Shown one piece after another: positions 46,279 through 57,353 of a stretch of 64,000 nucleotides of DNA. Where the stretch lies: the NCBI GenBank assembly GCA_022559985.1, contig JAFJTR010000005.1, positions 186,001 through 250,000 of the forward strand, written 5' to 3'. The position numbers were made by a program, and so were the translations under genes. Positions within the stretch are counted from its first letter, which is position 1. The number at the start of each line of letters is the position of its first letter. Under the pieces are notes generated by a model. That model was not told the DNA's origin, searched no databases, and saw nothing but the letters and a program-made list of their open reading frames with translations. The stretch is from Parastagonospora avenae f. sp. tritici 18332-5 (lineage: Eukaryota; Ascomycota; Dothideomycetes; Pleosporales; Phaeosphaeriaceae).

Positions 46279-48308
46279 TCAGGTCCAGTACCGGCTCCAT
46301 AGCTTCTTCTGGTCTTCAGAACCTTCGAACTTAAATCGCGCCTCGGTTAGCCAGATATTCATGCGCCTAGAGGTGCATGGCTAGTAAGTCATCTCGCGTG
46401 GTACGTACCTCAAAATCGGTCGTGGTGATTTCTGTGAATCCTTCCGATAGCTTAGGCTCACGATACCTGGAAGCGAATCCAGTAAATGCAAGTTTCGGTA
46501 GAATATTTCGCTTCTCGGGATTGCTCTGTGTAGTCTGTCAGCATTGCCGGGACCTCTTCCGTTCCGTTGCAAATAGCCGTAATGGACATTCTCCGCAGTC
46601 CTCTAACGATTGTAACTGCCTGATTGGGGAATGGTACAATCGTTGGGTAGATAGGAAATGGTGACTTGTGTGTCTATGCACCAGTTGTTGAGAACTCACC
46701 TCCCATCCTAGGCTCAAGGCGCGAACAGCATCGTTGTGCTCACAAAGCCTTGTTGATGCAGTGAAAAGAATGCAGCGTATCGGCACATTCAGCTTCTGTG
46801 CTAACTTTACCCAGACTTCGCGCGTGGCTGGGTCCGCGTTTGTGTTGTCTAGATACATTAGCTTCTACTTCATGCGGTCTTGATTGGGGTCCGGAAATAC
46901 ATACCAATGACTACACTCGTGCCTTCCTCAACGAGAGCTGTGGCTGCCTTGATGCATTTCTCGCGCTGTCTCAAGATGTTACTCAGAGAAGAGGGGGTTG
47001 TAGTACAAGATGCATCGTAATGCAGGTTCGATGGCGTGTCGTTACTTACAGTTTTTAGTGTGTCTTGGTTCACACGGCCGTAGCCCAACGGCTGCAGATG
47101 TTTCCAATAGTACGAAGACTTGCCCGCTCCCGGACTACCGCAGAGCAAGATGATGTCGGGTGACTCTGGCTTTGTGATGCCCTTCGCTGCACGCCATTTT
47201 CAGTAATCCATCATCAGAGTAGTATATCAAGTGGCTGATGATCCCAAAACGTACATGCAGATGCAGACTTCTGAGCCAGCTCAAGCTCCTCAAGGTATAC
47301 AGTGGGGTCGAAACTTCTCGTAAATGGTCTTTGCTCCTCGTGGAGGAAGAACTCCTCGGGTGTGTGGAATGGTAGGCCTACGTTTGCCGCAAAATCTCTA
47401 GTTCTTGTTAGCACGCTTTCGCCATCAGCTGGATCACTGACCTGTCGACACAAGAGTGGTCTTTGACACCACCAGCTAGTGCTTCTCGTCCGCCTGCATC
47501 CCCAACAAAAAGAGAGGTCTCTAGATCAACAGCATCTGCTCCGTCAAGATCGTAGTCGCCTAAGATCTCATGCCACATGCCTGTTCTAGGCTTCCGGTAT
47601 TGGTCACGCGCGGTGGCAGCATACACGGAGATAGGGATATCTAGCTGGTTGAGTACAGCAGAAACCTTACCCTTGAAGTCGGCCAATCGCTTCTGATTAG
47701 ATTTCACGGTCTTTGGGTCAGGCTTCAAGCTGATGCCACCTTGATTGCTTACAATGGCGACCAGATAACTATTCAAGTTGTCAGCACACTCAAGACCCCA
47801 AGAATGTGTTGAATTGCCCTACCCTTCTTCGTGAAGCCTTTTTAGTGTCCCGGGTACACTGCTGTGCCACCACTTCCAGTCCGTTGCATCGCGACTAAAG
47901 ACCTTTCCAGAAGCGGATGTGATCAGCGTGGAATCCTACAATATCATGTGTTAGCAGGCCACAAGCTCACACAATTAGGCATGCAGTCTTACGAAATCAA
48001 ACGCTGCTACTCTTGTTCTGCCTATCGCTGTCGTACGTGCAGTCGCAGTCGAAGCTACATATTTGCCAACAAGAAGGCTATCTTGCACGATGCGCCATGT
48101 CATCTTTTCAGGCTCCTTCTTCGACAGCGGAGTGAAAAAATTCGCTACTGCTTTACCTAGTCTAGACGTCAGTAACATGTACTTTCAATGCTGTGTTCTC
48201 ACATCTCCTACTAGTCGTGGTTGACTGCTGTTTCCGCTTTGAGGGCGGCGGAGAAACACCTCGATTGTCCGAGCTGGGTCGCTTTCCTAGACTTGGGCGA
48301 TCGAACAT
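46279..48308 (-). CDS. PNK1: Bifunctional polynucleotide kinase / 3'-phosphatase (PNKP)
   Basis: Ten exons on the minus strand (48308-48203, 48156-47993, 47935-47823, 47768-47442, 47397-47255, 47186-47050, 46965-46905, 46848-46700, 46525-46409, 46341-46279) join in phase to 459 residues. The HAD phosphatase part has AAFDFDSTLI (Asp89 nucleophile, Asp91), YLVAIVSNQGGI and LFVGDAGGR. The kinase part has a Walker A loop CGSPGAGKSS (Lys307), VVIDNTNAD (Walker B-like, joined across an intron), RCILF, and the family's terminal aromatic end KKLWSRYWT. The protein removes 3'-phosphates and adds 5'-phosphates at DNA breaks so ligases can seal them, in the nucleus. The short basic N-terminus (PPPSKRKQQ) could be a nuclear signal; there is no FHA domain, as in fission yeast Pnk1. 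Every intron but one is under 90 bp, so no long open frame shows this gene. Confidence 0.95.
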
Positions 48309-49026
48309 GTTGGTTTCAGTGATGCGGTTCAATGTGCGTGATAATTTCGCAGAGCGTGCTGACTGATTTATGCTGTTGTGTAAGTGAGGTCGAGGAGGGC
48401 GTTCGCTTGAGCTTGCACGCGCACCGCGCTTTCGCGCGAGCACGTGCCCAAACAGAGCTCAATCACGACTGCCTTTTATCTACCCAGGTAACATTGAACT
48501 CACTTACAAATTTGACTCGCAATGAGGTCACTTTGCTTCACAGCCCACACACGACGAGATACAGTTTCGGCATTGTTGCAAACACAGTCCATATAATTTG
48601 TGGACAGGGGATATTTGATACGTACATGGCATTCATCAACACAACTACAGTGGGTGTGAACGAGCGAGAGAGAATGAAGCCGGCATTGAAATTACTTGCA
48701 GCGATTTACTTGGATCTTCTGCATTTACCCTTGTGCTGGCCTAGGACTTCCATTGCTATGACCGCTCCCGACCGTCGTCTTTCTTTGATCCGAGCCTTGC
48801 GCCAGCGATCCTAGTATCTAGTCCATTAAACTGCCACTGTCCTCGGAAATAATCCCATTGGAGCCCTGGCTCGCAGACGAGCGAGAGTGTAGCAACACTC
48901 AAGATTGCCTCCTCGCATATGTATTCTGCTGTGATTGTCCTGCGCAACCTGTCTCGGTCGCACCAGGCGTCTTTCGCTAACAACACTTTGCTTTAACACA
49001 CGTTACACCCGGACACCAACACATGT
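48309..49026. other. Intergenic between PNKP start and Med18 end
   Basis: 718 bp. Both flanking genes are on the minus strand. It should hold the PNKP promoter and Med18 3' UTR; no further gene seen. Confidence 0.5.
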
Positions 49027-49898
49027 TCAGCGAGGGCGATTCTGTGCTGGGGCAGCACCGGCATGCGGAGGTTTGTACTTGACGCGCGTATCCAGCGACA
49101 AGCGATCCGGTAATGACAGTTCCACGCAACCCGCCATCTGCTTCTGAAAGCCCTTCAGTTCGTTGACTCCACTCTCCAGTGTCGCTGCATCCTTGAAATC
49201 CTGTACTCGCAGTTTTACCTCGAGTATGTATGCGCCGCTCATGTCGAGGAGCTGGAGTGCAGCAAAGTCTGGCAGTTGGGTCTTGGGGGCTGTTTCGAGA
49301 CTACGTACGCCGGGCTCGTGGAGGACGCGATGTAGAAAGATAATCACATTGCCATGGACAAAGCGATGTCCTTCGACATAGTATTCCGTGACGAAGCTGA
49401 GATGTCGATTAGTTGCTGACAGCCGGGTGAATATTGAAGAACTCACCGATTGGGCCCGGTAGCGATCATGTGGGCGTGAGGGTCACCGGAGAGCAGGTCT
49501 GTCGTGTTTGTGAACCGAATCGATACCCCTCTGTCGCCAGTGTCTGGCTGGTCTTCCCATCTCGTTGACCACCTAGCCTCTTCACCGTCCTTCACGTCAG
49601 CGGACAATGGCTTTCCATGCTCAATGCCGAAGTCATCCTCGGACAGCTTCTGTATGAGCTTGGTGTAGTAGAGAGCAGCGGCAGCAGTTGCGGGCTTGTT
49701 GCCCTGTTTTAGAGCAATGTTTTGCGTGCCTCCCCGGCGGACGTTCAGGCCGGGCTCCTCAGGCTCGCGCTGGGGCTTGTAGATGATGCATCGCTCGAGG
49801 ATGCGAAGGGGCTGCATGGCGGCAACCCCTGCAAGAATCTTCAGGACTTGCTCATGGCGACCAACAGGGACCTGTCCGTACAGCAGCAACTCGTACAT
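49027..49898 (-). CDS. MED18: Mediator of RNA polymerase II transcription subunit 18
   Basis: Two exons (49898-49447, 49396-49027) with a 50-bp intron give 273 residues. The opening MYELLLYGQVPVGRHEQVLKIL is the first strand-helix of the Med18 beta-barrel fold (family form HELxLyGxVpxxrhxqvlxiLaG). Further landmarks are RCIIYKP, WSTRWEDQPDTG, RFVTEYYVEGHRFVHGNVII (joined across the intron) and the late AYILEVKLRVQDFKD with ELKGFQKQM. Med18 (yeast Srb5) pairs with Med20 in the Mediator head module, contacts RNA polymerase II and helps initiation and termination. It is divergent from KGD4 across 686 bp. The start is the only sensible ATG, since the conserved motif begins at residue 1. Confidence 0.93.
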
Positions 49899-50584
49899 GG
49901 AGAAAGAGGAGAGAACTGGATGGCGGGACCGGACTCGGACACGTCGATATCGATATGCAATTGGCGGGGGTCAGCAAGTGGACTTCTCCGTGGGGTAGAT
50001 AAGAAACAGGCAAGAGTTGGCGGCGTTGCCAGCAGGTGATTGGCGGGTCGTTAGTTGATCTTGCAGAGTTGAGAAAAGCGACGCGGGCTGGACAAGCTGT
50101 CAGCCAGGGTAGCTTGAGCCCAGACGCTTCCCGGCGCGTGAATGCTGCGAACGGCCGCAGAATCGCATGCCAGCATTCCACACGCAGCGTCCAAAAAATT
50201 GGCTTGTTGATTCACTGGAGCGCCATGTTCAGGCTCAGGCTCTGATGAGATGATATTTGGTGTGCCTAATCGGACGGCCTCATGCGATGTGCGGAGGAAC
50301 AGCGTGTGTAGCGTCACGGATGGCCTCGGCGTTAGTCTTAGTTTCCGCGAACATTTATGCTTCCTCATCACACCATCGGCCCCTCCTCCACCCAACCCGC
50401 CCGTTCCCACTTCCTGCTGTCCGCTCCTCTCGTCCTCTGAATTTATAACAACGCCGTGGTTTCTACCACATCCTACCAAGGCACCTCTGACGCGACAACC
50501 TTGGAAACCCGATACTGAATTTGCTTGTGAACACGCGACTGCCATCGCCGAGCTCCGAAAACCTCCGACTCACACATCTTCATA
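49899..50584. other. Divergent promoter region, MED18 and KGD4
   Basis: 686 bp between two divergent starts. The right half is C-rich and T-rich (50370-50560), typical of fungal core promoters. No TATA box stands out. Confidence 0.5.
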
Positions 50585-51014
50585 ATGAATGCAACCAAGA
50601 TTCTCCAGCAGGGTCGCCAGCCCATGATCCGCTTCCTGGGCAAGCGCACCATTCCGACCAGTATGTCGGCTTATATTTTTACTGCGCTCCAATTGCTAAC
50701 CACATGTAACAGAGGTTGACCACACTCCCCACGCACACCCGGCCGCCCCCACCGACGCGCTCCCAGAGTCTTTCGCGTCCTACCGCAAGAAGGCACAGCA
50801 ACACGGCCCCCTGAACCCCGGCCTGAGCAGCAACTACTCATCCATCGTCGGCGGCCACATTGGCGGTGCACCCGGTACCTCGCTTGGCCGCGTCGAGGCC
50901 GGCAAAGGCGAATACTTTGACCGCTCCGAGCTCCCCGCACGCTTCCAACGGCTATCATGGACGGCAGCCGAGATCGAGGCAGTCGAGTCTGGCGGCGCCA
51001 GCATGTACGCATGA
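50585..51014 (+). CDS. KGD4: 2-oxoglutarate dehydrogenase complex subunit Kgd4 (YMR31/MRPS36)
   Basis: Two exons (50585-50660, 50713-51014) give 125 residues; the 52-bp intron holds a clear branch motif GCTAAC. The N-terminus (MNATKILQQGRQPMIRFLGKR) is basic and amphipathic, a mitochondrial presequence. The intron lies inside the conserved phrase TIPTKVDHTPHAHP. The central PESFASYRKKAQQHGPLN and the C-terminal KGEYFDRSELPARFQR..AEIEAVESGGAS are diagnostic. First listed as a small-subunit mitoribosomal protein, this family is now known to tether the E3 enzyme (dihydrolipoamide dehydrogenase) to the 2-oxoglutarate dehydrogenase core. Length is normal for the family. Confidence 0.95.
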
Positions 51015-53165
51015 ACAATTGAAGAGCATGAGTCCATAACGACTAGACCGATATAAGGTTGCTGTACAAACACACGCGCCGGGAAGTGATGTCAAGACTA
51101 CAGAGCGGAAGACGATGGTACTGTTAGAGACTGGATTTGAACTGGTTCAACAAAAGCGAGATTGATAGGCGCTACTTTCCTTGTATACCCTTGAGAGACG
51201 AGATGTGGGAGGATTCAATTGTGCACCGTCGGCTGGCGGTGGACAAACGAGCAGGCTTCAACGGCGACACGAATAGGATTTAATGTCACCTATAGGAAAT
51301 TCATCATTACTATACGAATTGTCAAAGACAACCTTGATCACTTCTCTTGACCATTCATGCGCTTTTGCTCTTCACACAACAAATTACCGAAACCTTCAAA
51401 GCTGCATCAAGCGCATCATCACGCATAACTCACCCCTCATTACCTCCAGCCTACGCGACATCACAAAATCACTGACATCACCACAAACCGCTCTACTCTA
51501 CCACTACTCGCTCCCACCATCCCTCCACCCGAGCCTCGCCCGCGCCCTCGGCTATTCCTCGGAATCACGTGTCGGCATGCCGAAACGAGAATCGCATGTG
51601 AAAAAGCAACCACATCGCAAAACCCCCACATTCAACCACCTGCAAAAACTCTGGGTGGCCCCGGTGGGTAAGATGCGTCCAACTTACTGCTTGTAGTAAG
51701 TCAGGCGTTGGGGTGTGGAAAACAGTACTTGTTGCCGCCGGGTAAAAGATGGGTTTGTTGAGGAGTGGGTGAGGTGGGAGTCATGGGGAAGAAGAAAAGT
51801 GAGATTGTTGAAGGAAAAGAGTAGGGAAGAATTGTAGTGTGCGTCCATGCTGGAGGAATGTTGAGGATATGGATATGTGATTCACTTGTGCATTAGATGG
51901 CTGATACTACGTTTTATGGATGGCTTGTTGGTAGGAAATAGATGAGAGTAATATTTGTCGTTTATTGTTAGCTTTCATGCCTGGCGCGCTTTACGAGATG
52001 CGACTTTTAGTGCCGATGTCCATTCACCACAGCAGTGCGCAAGGAATGTATGCGACATCAAACAGTACTCACTGTAATCAATCCAGCTTTCGTAGGGTTC
52101 GAAAGTATCTCATCTGCTAGCATCAAACCATGCCCTCCCGATTTGAAATTGACGGCTGCTGTACATCGTTGCAGCAGTCATTCACGTGCCTATCCTCGCA
52201 TCATCACCCTCATTCACGCAACACCACCCTCTACAAAACCCAATCTCCCCTCACAAACCCAATGCGCATCCGCGCAAACCGTCACATTCACACCTCCTCC
52301 TCCACCAAACCTTCCCTTCCACATGAAACACGCCCCTCACCCACCACACCCCGGCGCCATCCCTGATCGATCGCCCAGGCTGAAACAAAGCCCCCGAACA
52401 GAACAACCGTTCGTCTGCCCATTGTTTCGTTCACTGTTTATTCACTTTTGCATAAAGAAACACAAATGACGTTTGTGAAGCTAAAGGGGGGCGTGTTTTG
52501 TTGCTTGCTTGGGTTGCATTCCTGTGCGAGAACGTGCGTGCGGAGGCTGTGTAAGTACGTAACCCATGCGACCATCGCAATTCCGGGCGAGTCGGGTACG
52601 GGTGTTGGCAGGGCTATGAATAGTGCGCATGCAGGCGGCGGATTCCGAATTATAGACACGGGAGTTAATAGTATGTATGCGTGAATAGGAGAAGGTCAAG
52701 AAATGCGTGGTAATGGAAAGAAGTGTTTTGAATCAATTTTTTTATTGTTGGTAGGAATATTTCTATCCTCCGAGTGATAATATAGGGTATCCGCAGACAT
52801 GCTTCCCCACACACCATGTTTCCCTAGGTGCAAGTGTACAAGAAGTGAAAAGGGTAAGACCAACGCCCGGTGTACGCCGCGCGCTGGCTTTCTCAAAGAG
52901 TGACAAGAAGCGAAGCGGCTAGAATAGCGAGTAGCAATGCGAGACAAGCAAAGAACAAGCACATGTCCAACAGTAGAGTAAAAAAGCGAATCTGAAAACA
53001 AGACCTCGAAGGAACCCCGAAGCTTGTGCAAAATCACCCAGTCGTAACGTGTCATGCAAAGCGCTGACCTGCCTGCGCTAGCTGTAATGCAAAAAATGTT
53101 TGATAGAGGGGTATATTGTTCGTCGCGCAAAGGGAGCGCGTGGTTGAGGTAATGAAATAGAGCGC
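51015..53165. other. 2.2 kb gene-poor stretch
   Basis: Convergent 3' ends of KGD4 and the secreted barrel protein. C-rich low-complexity sequence occurs at 52200-52340. The 137-codon frame at 51283-51696 and shorter ones lack support. Confidence 0.45.
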
Positions 53166-54017
53166 TTAGTTGCCGCCCAACTTGCGCCAGCTGGCCTTGT
53201 AGCGCGTAAGCTCGTCTGTTCCGGTGACGGCCTTCCAGGCAGCAGGCGAAAGATCGATGTCATGGCCAGAGCAGCCAGGGCACATGTCCAAGATGGTAGC
53301 GATCTTGGGCTCACCACCGTTGTACGAGATCTCAATCTGCTGTCCACACCAGGGGTTGGTTGCCTCGCCAGTCATGACGTCGTAGGTGGACGCGCCCCAA
53401 GCCTCCTTGGAGAGCGCAACGATCAGGTCACTGTCGTAGAGAGGCTTGCCGCAAGCACCGAAGTCACCCTTGAGGTTGTTGTAGACGGTCATGTCAACGT
53501 CGGTATAAGTCATGGCACCTCCGCCGGATGGCTTAGACGGAGCGGGAGCTGGTGCTGGCGCTGGGGTGTATTCAGGTGCGGGCGCAGCAGAAGAGACAGG
53601 TGCTGGTGCCGGAGCTGGCTGAGGAGTTTCCACGGGCTTAGGGGACTCGACCGGCTTGGGAGACTCGATCGGCTTGGGGGACTCGACGACAGGCGCAGGT
53701 GAAGGCGCAACTGGAGTTGGCGATGGAGGAGGAGGTGCGACGTATGCGCTTGAGGGCTTCTCCGGGGCGGGAGCGGGGGCGGGAGCCGCAGCAGGGGAAG
53801 AGGTGGGCTGGGCAGCAGAGGGAGTGGCGGGCTGCTCGTAGAAGTAACCAGCGGGGGTAGTGGTGGCCGAGGCGACGGGGTAGTCGTCGTAAACAGTGGT
53901 GTAGACAACGACTGTCTCGACGACAATCTCAGTCTTGTAGGCGAGAGATCGCCTGTCGACGGGCGCAGCCACGGCGAGCGCGCCGAAGAGCATGGAAGCG
54001 AGGATGGAGTTCTTCAT
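53166..54017 (-). CDS. Secreted double-psi beta-barrel (RlpA/barwin-like) protein with Pro/Ala-rich linker
   Basis: A single exon of 283 residues, ATG 54017 to TAG 53166. Residues 1-18 (MKNSILASMLFGALAVAA) are a signal peptide, followed by PVDRR, a possible Kex2-type site. Residues 22-50 contain TEIVVETVVVYTTVY, common in fungal wall proteins. Residues 65-165 are a Pro/Ala/Ser linker with near-perfect ESPKPV repeats. The C-terminal 110 residues form the barrel: MTYTDVDMTVYNN, GDFGACGKPLYDSDLIVALS, NPWCGQQIEI and ATILDMCPGCSGHDIDLSPAAW, with the Cys pairs and HDIDLS Asp typical of DPBB proteins related to expansins and cerato-platanin-like wall proteins. No catalytic residue for glycan cleavage is evident. 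Likely bound to the cell wall or secreted. Confidence 0.9.
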   Translation of the reverse strand: MKNSILASMLFGALAVAAPVDRRSLAYKTEIVVETVVVYTTVYDDYPVASATTTPAGYFYEQPATPSAAQPTSSPAAAPAPAPAPEKPSSAYVAPPPPSPTPVAPSPAPVVESPKPIESPKPVESPKPVETPQPAPAPAPVSSAAPAPEYTPAPAPAPAPSKPSGGGAMTYTDVDMTVYNNLKGDFGACGKPLYDSDLIVALSKEAWGASTYDVMTGEATNPWCGQQIEISYNGGEPKIATILDMCPGCSGHDIDLSPAAWKAVTGTDELTRYKASWRKLGGN

Positions 54018-57000
54018 TTTGTTGTTTGAATGTTGTTTGCTGAATAGCAGTAGTTGTCGCTGAAAGGCTGAGGTATGTTGTTGCTAGGAATAGCTGGTCT
54101 TTGATATCCGAGGGAACGAGGGAACCGTCTAGCAGTTCAAGTGAGTTGGTGTCTCGTAGGGACTGTGAAGAGATACTGGATCTCTGAAGGAGTGAAGGTG
54201 GGGGAATGAAAGTGAACAAGTGCAAAGCCTCAAGCCTGTAAAGAGTGGCAGGATGGGGCAGCAGAGTGGTTTATAAGGCAAAGTGAGTGTGGAGTGTGTG
54301 AAAGAGAAAGCAGGAACCACTGTGGAGTGGGACGGCACTTGAAGGAGAAAGCGTCAAAACTAGCGCCTTCGCTAGCGGCCCCGACCCCTGGCAACGCCGC
54401 TAAATGCAGATGGTACAACGCCGTCGCCGCGAAGCCGCGCTCGCATCCTCCGCGCATGGGAGAGACAGCCTAAACGACATCCGGCGAACGTGGCAGCCTG
54501 TACGTCCATCGGCTCCGGCCCAGCTGCAAAGTGGATTAACGGACCGTGGTGTGTTCAACAATTGCGCTGGCGCTGCACACCGTCGCTTTGCGCTCGCTGG
54601 CGGCCATCTGGCTGACCTTGGAGACCCGCCTCATTGACAGCCCTCTACAATGGCTCAAAGGGCTCTTTGACACATGACAGCACCCTGCAGAACTCAACAT
54701 GCAGGTCTTTCTTTCTTTGCGCCGCGCCAGCTGACAATGGGCTCTGCACTTGTCAAATACGGAGTCAACGACAAGAAAAGCGCCAGCTGTGGTTTCAGGC
54801 GTCCACAAGGAGCAAGCAGGCCGCATAAAACCCAGCGAATAGGCGTTCAGCCGGCAGTGATCTTCAGGTACGCTCACCTCGCGTCTTGGTCCGACAGGGG
54901 CCCGTGGCTGAAGCTGAACAACGGCACAACGAAACATCCTTGGAAACGTGCCGTCTGCGCCTCATGCTGAGATGCTGAGAGACAGGCTTTCGCAGGCCTG
55001 CGCTGCCTTGGTTTCGCCGAGTCACTTCCATGATTCTGGTCAACATTTCGAAGCCCAGAGTCCAGAGCTGCGACTGTCGCCGGCTGGCAAAGCTGACTGT
55101 CCACTCACGGCGCACATCTGGTGGAACCGCTCAGTCGCTCAGAATTTGCGCGCTGCAAATTCGTCATTGGCCCAGCGCTCTCCATTGCTGCCCAAACCTG
55201 CTGTGCGCCGATTTGCGACGTGGACTGCTGCCGGGGTGACATCCACGCTGCAGAGGCGGTTCCTTTGCCGCCGCCGCATCTCACTCGTCACGTCGTTTCT
55301 CGCTTGACAGGCTCGCTGCAACTCCACTGCTTCTGGACTTCTGGTGTCACTTCCGATGATGGCATTCTCACGCCTCTAACATGTGCTGGAAATGAATTGT
55401 GGGCCTTGCACGTTTTTCACTGGGCGGCACGGCGCCTCGATTCCGCGCGGTAGGCCAGAGCCAAAATTCGCGCCTTATCTTATCCACCTATCGATACCTA
55501 TCCTTCTCCACAACCGTTGCGCTGGACCTATCGCTGCTCGGAAGGGCCACCATTGTCTGCTGCTGGTCAGCAGAAAGAGTTTTCTTTGTTGGCTTCTCGG
55601 CGACAGTCATTGAGTAATCCGCCAGTCATCCATTTGTGCCTGTCCGCGCGTCGTAGCACCCCGCCGAACTCTCTTCCATGCGCAACTAGAGAACGTCGAG
55701 ACAGTTACGCAACACCCTGAAGCGGGGTAGGAAAGAGTCTGGGAACACAGTCCTCCGCTTCGAAGAACGGCTGTGGAACCGCAGCCGACGGTACGGGTTG
55801 GAACGGTGCACTGCTGGGCCTCTTCGCAACCATGGTTCGGCACTTTGCGATCGATCGCACACCCCGTTCTAGGGACTCTGTCCGCGCTCAAGCATGTGGC
55901 CCTGTCGGCACTTGACATGAATGGCATATGTCAAACTGGTTGTCTGGACTGCTACTTTGGCGGGTCGCTGGGTCCCCGAACTGTACCATGTCGATATGAT
56001 GGTTCGCCTAGAGCACAATGTCGCAACAGTACCGCTCATTTACGCAAGTCATCGGATGCCGTGACACATTCTAGTCTCTACAGTAAACTACTGTGGGTTG
56101 ATGAGGTCAAGACAGACTCCTACCTGTTGTAGTAATGATCCGAAGTGTCTGTTCCTCGAGCCGAGCACAAGTCAAATCAGCACCACAGTGGATGGCATGC
56201 GGACTATCGTACGACACCTCCACTTTTGTTTTACCAACACGGCTCGAACGGCTAATATGTAGTAACCGGGTGGTTAAGCAATGTAGATGGCAGCTGACAT
56301 TTGGTGTGGTCGAACAGCGTCGCAACCACTGATGGTGCATTAACTCCTCCGCATGGCAGAAGTGCAGTAGATACATAAAACCGATTACAGAGCTTGTGTG
56401 TTGCTTACTGCATGCAGCATGTGTCAAGGCGAAGAGGTTCAACATTTGTGTTTGTGCATGTTCGTGCAGATGTATCATCTGTTATGCGTTCGAGTACTTT
56501 GTCTAGTGCCACATACGGAGGTGCACTCGGCGATTACAATCAGTCATATGTCAACTGCAAGAAGTTCGACTATGCAAAACGTTCGTTCATGCATCGTTTA
56601 TAGCCTTTGCATGTCTTCGTCATGTTCGTCTTGCGTACAAGTAATTTGCAGCTTGGTCGACATTTCAAGGTTTCTCGACACATGGTTATGTACGAAGAGG
56701 CCTGAAAGACCTAAGTCTGGGGTAGGTCACGATATTCAAGAAACGCAATAATGTCACGGCAATGTCTTGCAAGTATGAGAAAAAGATGTCGCAATAACAT
56801 AAGAAACCTCTGCTGCAAGCGAAACAGCTACACACTGCTTGTCTAATCACACGATGCTCGCATATCTACTCATTCAATGTTGACTTCTCTTCTAACATCA
56901 CCACTGACACTAGAGCCTAACGGTGGCCCGCTGAACTCAAACCGTACTCCAGCGCTCGAGTACTTTGCAGCAAAGTCGCCACTAGTAAGGACTTGAGGTA

Positions 57001-57353
57001 CCAGATGCTGAAATCTGTTGAAGATCCTGGCATTGTCGCGAACGTCCTGGGGTTGGTGATTGAACTTGTTATGTGCGAATGGAATATGTCTTTAACGCGC
57101 TTCAAGATCGGAGCATGACCCTCGTAGGAATCATCAACATGACAGTTGAGTCTTTTGTTTGTCGTAGCGAAGACCTTTGACGCGATCGTGAAGTTTCTTC
57201 CTCTTGTCTTTTGAATCAACAAGAGTGACTGATAAAGACGGCGCAAATTAGCCCACGTATACCACACGCTGATAGCAAATAGTGTTAACGGGGTGGAGGC
57301 CACGAAAAGCCAAGTGCTTGTTGGTGGCATATCTTATGCGCTCTTCACCGTGC
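54018..57353. other. 3.3 kb with the barrel-gene promoter and no other supported gene
   Basis: The left 350 bp are the promoter and 5' UTR of the secreted barrel gene. The rest has many overlapping short frames with no recognisable product. The right end (56917-57316) has a minus-strand frame that could be an extra 3' exon of the Zn2Cys6-ankyrin gene; see findings. Confidence 0.45.
54270..54275 (-). promoter_or_regulatory. Candidate TATA box of the secreted barrel gene
   Basis: On the minus strand the sequence reads CCTTATAAACC, with TATAAA about 255 bp upstream of the ATG at 54017. A TATA box suits a strongly regulated secreted protein, but the distance implies a long 5' UTR or a 5' UTR intron. 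Confidence 0.4.
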
